A stretch of DNA of 64,000 nucleotides. It comes from Rhodopseudomonas telluris. Its GTDB lineage: Bacteria > Pseudomonadota > Alphaproteobacteria > Rhizobiales > Xanthobacteraceae. This document shows, one piece after another, positions 63,193 through 64,000 of the stretch. The stretch spans positions 620,001-684,000 of the forward strand of contig NZ_JBHLWM010000001.1 in assembly GCF_042432815.1 (NCBI RefSeq), read 5' to 3'. Positions within the stretch are counted from its first letter, which is position 1. Each line of letters starts with the position of its first letter. The notes beneath the pieces are model-generated. The model was given only the letters and a program-made list of their open reading frames with translations, did not search any database and was not told where the DNA came from. Made by a program: the position numbers and the translations under genes.

Positions 63193-63282
63193 CGTCATGG
63201 CCGGGCTTGTCCCGGCCATCCACGCCTTTTCTCAACGTTGGCTGCAAAGACGTGGATGCCCGGGACAAGCCCGGGCATGACG
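63193..63282. repeat. intergenic palindromic repeat, family A
   Basis: CGTCATGGCCGGGCTTGTCC ... GGCCATCCACG pairs with ACGTGGATGCCCGGGACAAG ... CCCGGGCATGACGG. Arms of more than 30 bases match almost perfectly. It lies between the convergent AraC and glutamine synthetase genes. Confidence 0.9.
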
Positions 63283-63329
63283 GCGTTATTCACGTGGCGG
63301 ACGAGTATTCGATGCCGACCGTCAGATCG

Positions 63330-64000
63330 TCAGCAGTCCAGCGTCATGTCGCGTTCCCAGTCGGTGAGGTGGCGCGAGAAGTCGTTCCATTCCTGGTGCT
63401 TCAGCTTCAGATAGGCGGGCACGTACTCGCCGAGGCTGGTCTTGAGCAGCTCGGACGCCTCCAGCGCGCGCAGCGCGTCGAGCAGGTTCAGCGGCAGCCG
63501 CTTGGCGTCGGCGATCGTGTGGCCGTCCTGATACATGTTGATGTCGAGCCGCTTGCCAGGGTCGCGCTGACGCTCGATGCCGTCGAGGCCGGCAGCGAGG
63601 ATGGCGGCCTGCATCGCGTAGGGATTGGCGGCGCCGTCGGCGAGGCGCAGTTCGAACCGTCCCGCTTCGGGGATTCGGATCATGTGGGTGCGGTTGTTGC
63701 CCGAATAGGTCACGGTGTTGGGTGACCAGGTCGCGCCCGACGTGGTGCGCGGCGCGTTGATGCGCTTGTAAGAGTTCACCGTGGGATTGAGGATCGAGGC
63801 GAGCGCATCGGCCGAATGGATGATGCCACCGATGAAGTAATAGCCGAGCGGCGAGACGCCGAGTTCGCCCTCTTCATCCTCGAACGCGTTCTTGCCGTCC
63901 TTCCACAGCGAGACGTGGACGTGGCAGCCGTTGCCGGTGAGATTGGAGAACGGCTTGGGCATGAAGGTCGCGCGCATGTCGTGCTTTTCGGCGATCGACT
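63330..64000 (-). CDS. type III glutamine synthetase-family ligase, C-terminal part (5' truncated by window)
   Basis: The frame is open to the window edge; the visible 220 residues are the C-terminal half of a roughly 435-residue GS. The sequence runs IAEKHDMRATFMPKPF, GNGCHVHVSLW, ILNPTVNSYKRINAPRTTS, NNRTHMIRIPEAGRFELRLA and ends with ERDMTLDC. The NNRTHMIRIP stretch and length fit rhizobial type III GlnT, a group near gamma-glutamylmethylamide synthetase. Next to an amine oxidase it may assimilate the ammonia or conjugate the amine itself. This part is inference. Confidence 0.88.
   Translation of the reverse strand, partial: SIAEKHDMRATFMPKPFSNLTGNGCHVHVSLWKDGKNAFEDEEGELGVSPLGYYFIGGIIHSADALASILNPTVNSYKRINAPRTTSGATWSPNTVTYSGNNRTHMIRIPEAGRFELRLADGAANPYAMQAAILAAGLDGIERQRDPGKRLDINMYQDGHTIADAKRLPLNLLDALRALEASELLKTSLGEYVPAYLKLKHQEWNDFSRHLTDWERDMTLDC

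Noticed and set aside
1..64000. CRISPR arrays, prophage, integrase, toxin-antitoxin or known defence genes
   Set aside because: No direct repeat-spacer arrays or corresponding proteins were found on either strand.

Overview
The window is high-GC (about 65%) alphaproteobacterial chromosome. It most resembles Rhodopseudomonas palustris or a close Bradyrhizobiaceae relative. The evidence is the product mix (HME-RND copper efflux, norEFCBQD, COG4111 NadQ, TIGR02301 and DUF2339 proteins, a rhizobial type III glutamine synthetase) and the many short palindromic intergenic repeats typical of these genomes. No phage, transposase or CRISPR array is visible; most of the window reads as core or slowly exchanged chromosome.

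Left part (1-20.5 kb): the 3' end of pyruvate phosphate dikinase; a four-gene copper/silver-type export operon (Met/His/Cys-rich secreted protein, YtkA/FixH-like periplasmic protein, CusB-like adaptor, CusA-like pump); a SleB-type cell-wall hydrolase; then the de novo NAD operon nadA-nadB-nadC on the minus strand, preceded by a perfect 21-bp palindrome. About 5 kb further on lies nadQ, the family predicted to repress NAD synthesis, in a minus-strand run with a tyrosine-phosphatase-like protein, an HD phosphohydrolase and a large DUF2339 membrane protein.

Middle (20.5-34.9 kb): housekeeping and small genes (tag, ygfZ, a dihydroorotase-type enzyme, Nudix hydrolase, SRAP peptidase, GlcD-type FAD oxidoreductase, Sua5), several small hypothetical proteins, an AraC/MFS/amidohydrolase catabolic group, a tRNA-Pro(CGG) and a quinone-oxidoreductase-like MDR protein.

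Denitrification (34.9-41 kb): norE-norF and norC-norB-norQ-norD, each transcription start region carrying a TTGYG-N4-CACAA box of the NnrR/FNR kind. A palindromic repeat lies between norQ and norD.

Right part (41-64 kb): accessory nitrogen/amine metabolism. It holds a peptide-type ABC transporter whose two ATPases are fused, with a catalytically degenerate first half; an M20 carbamoylase-like hydrolase and an amidase; two tandem choline/ethanolamine-kinase-like proteins; an MFS exporter with a divergent HxlR regulator; a histidinol/inositol-phosphatase-like enzyme; AraC and DeoR regulators; a class III PLP enzyme resembling phosphoethanolamine phospho-lyases; a TauE/SafE-like membrane protein; a copper amine oxidase with a divergent AraC regulator; and a truncated type III glutamine synthetase. 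The best candidate for an undescribed system is this right-hand set, in which import, amide hydrolysis, phosphorylation of an amino alcohol and PLP-dependent phospho-elimination could form one route, with ammonia reassimilated by the synthetase. That link is inference from gene content, not shown by the sequence.
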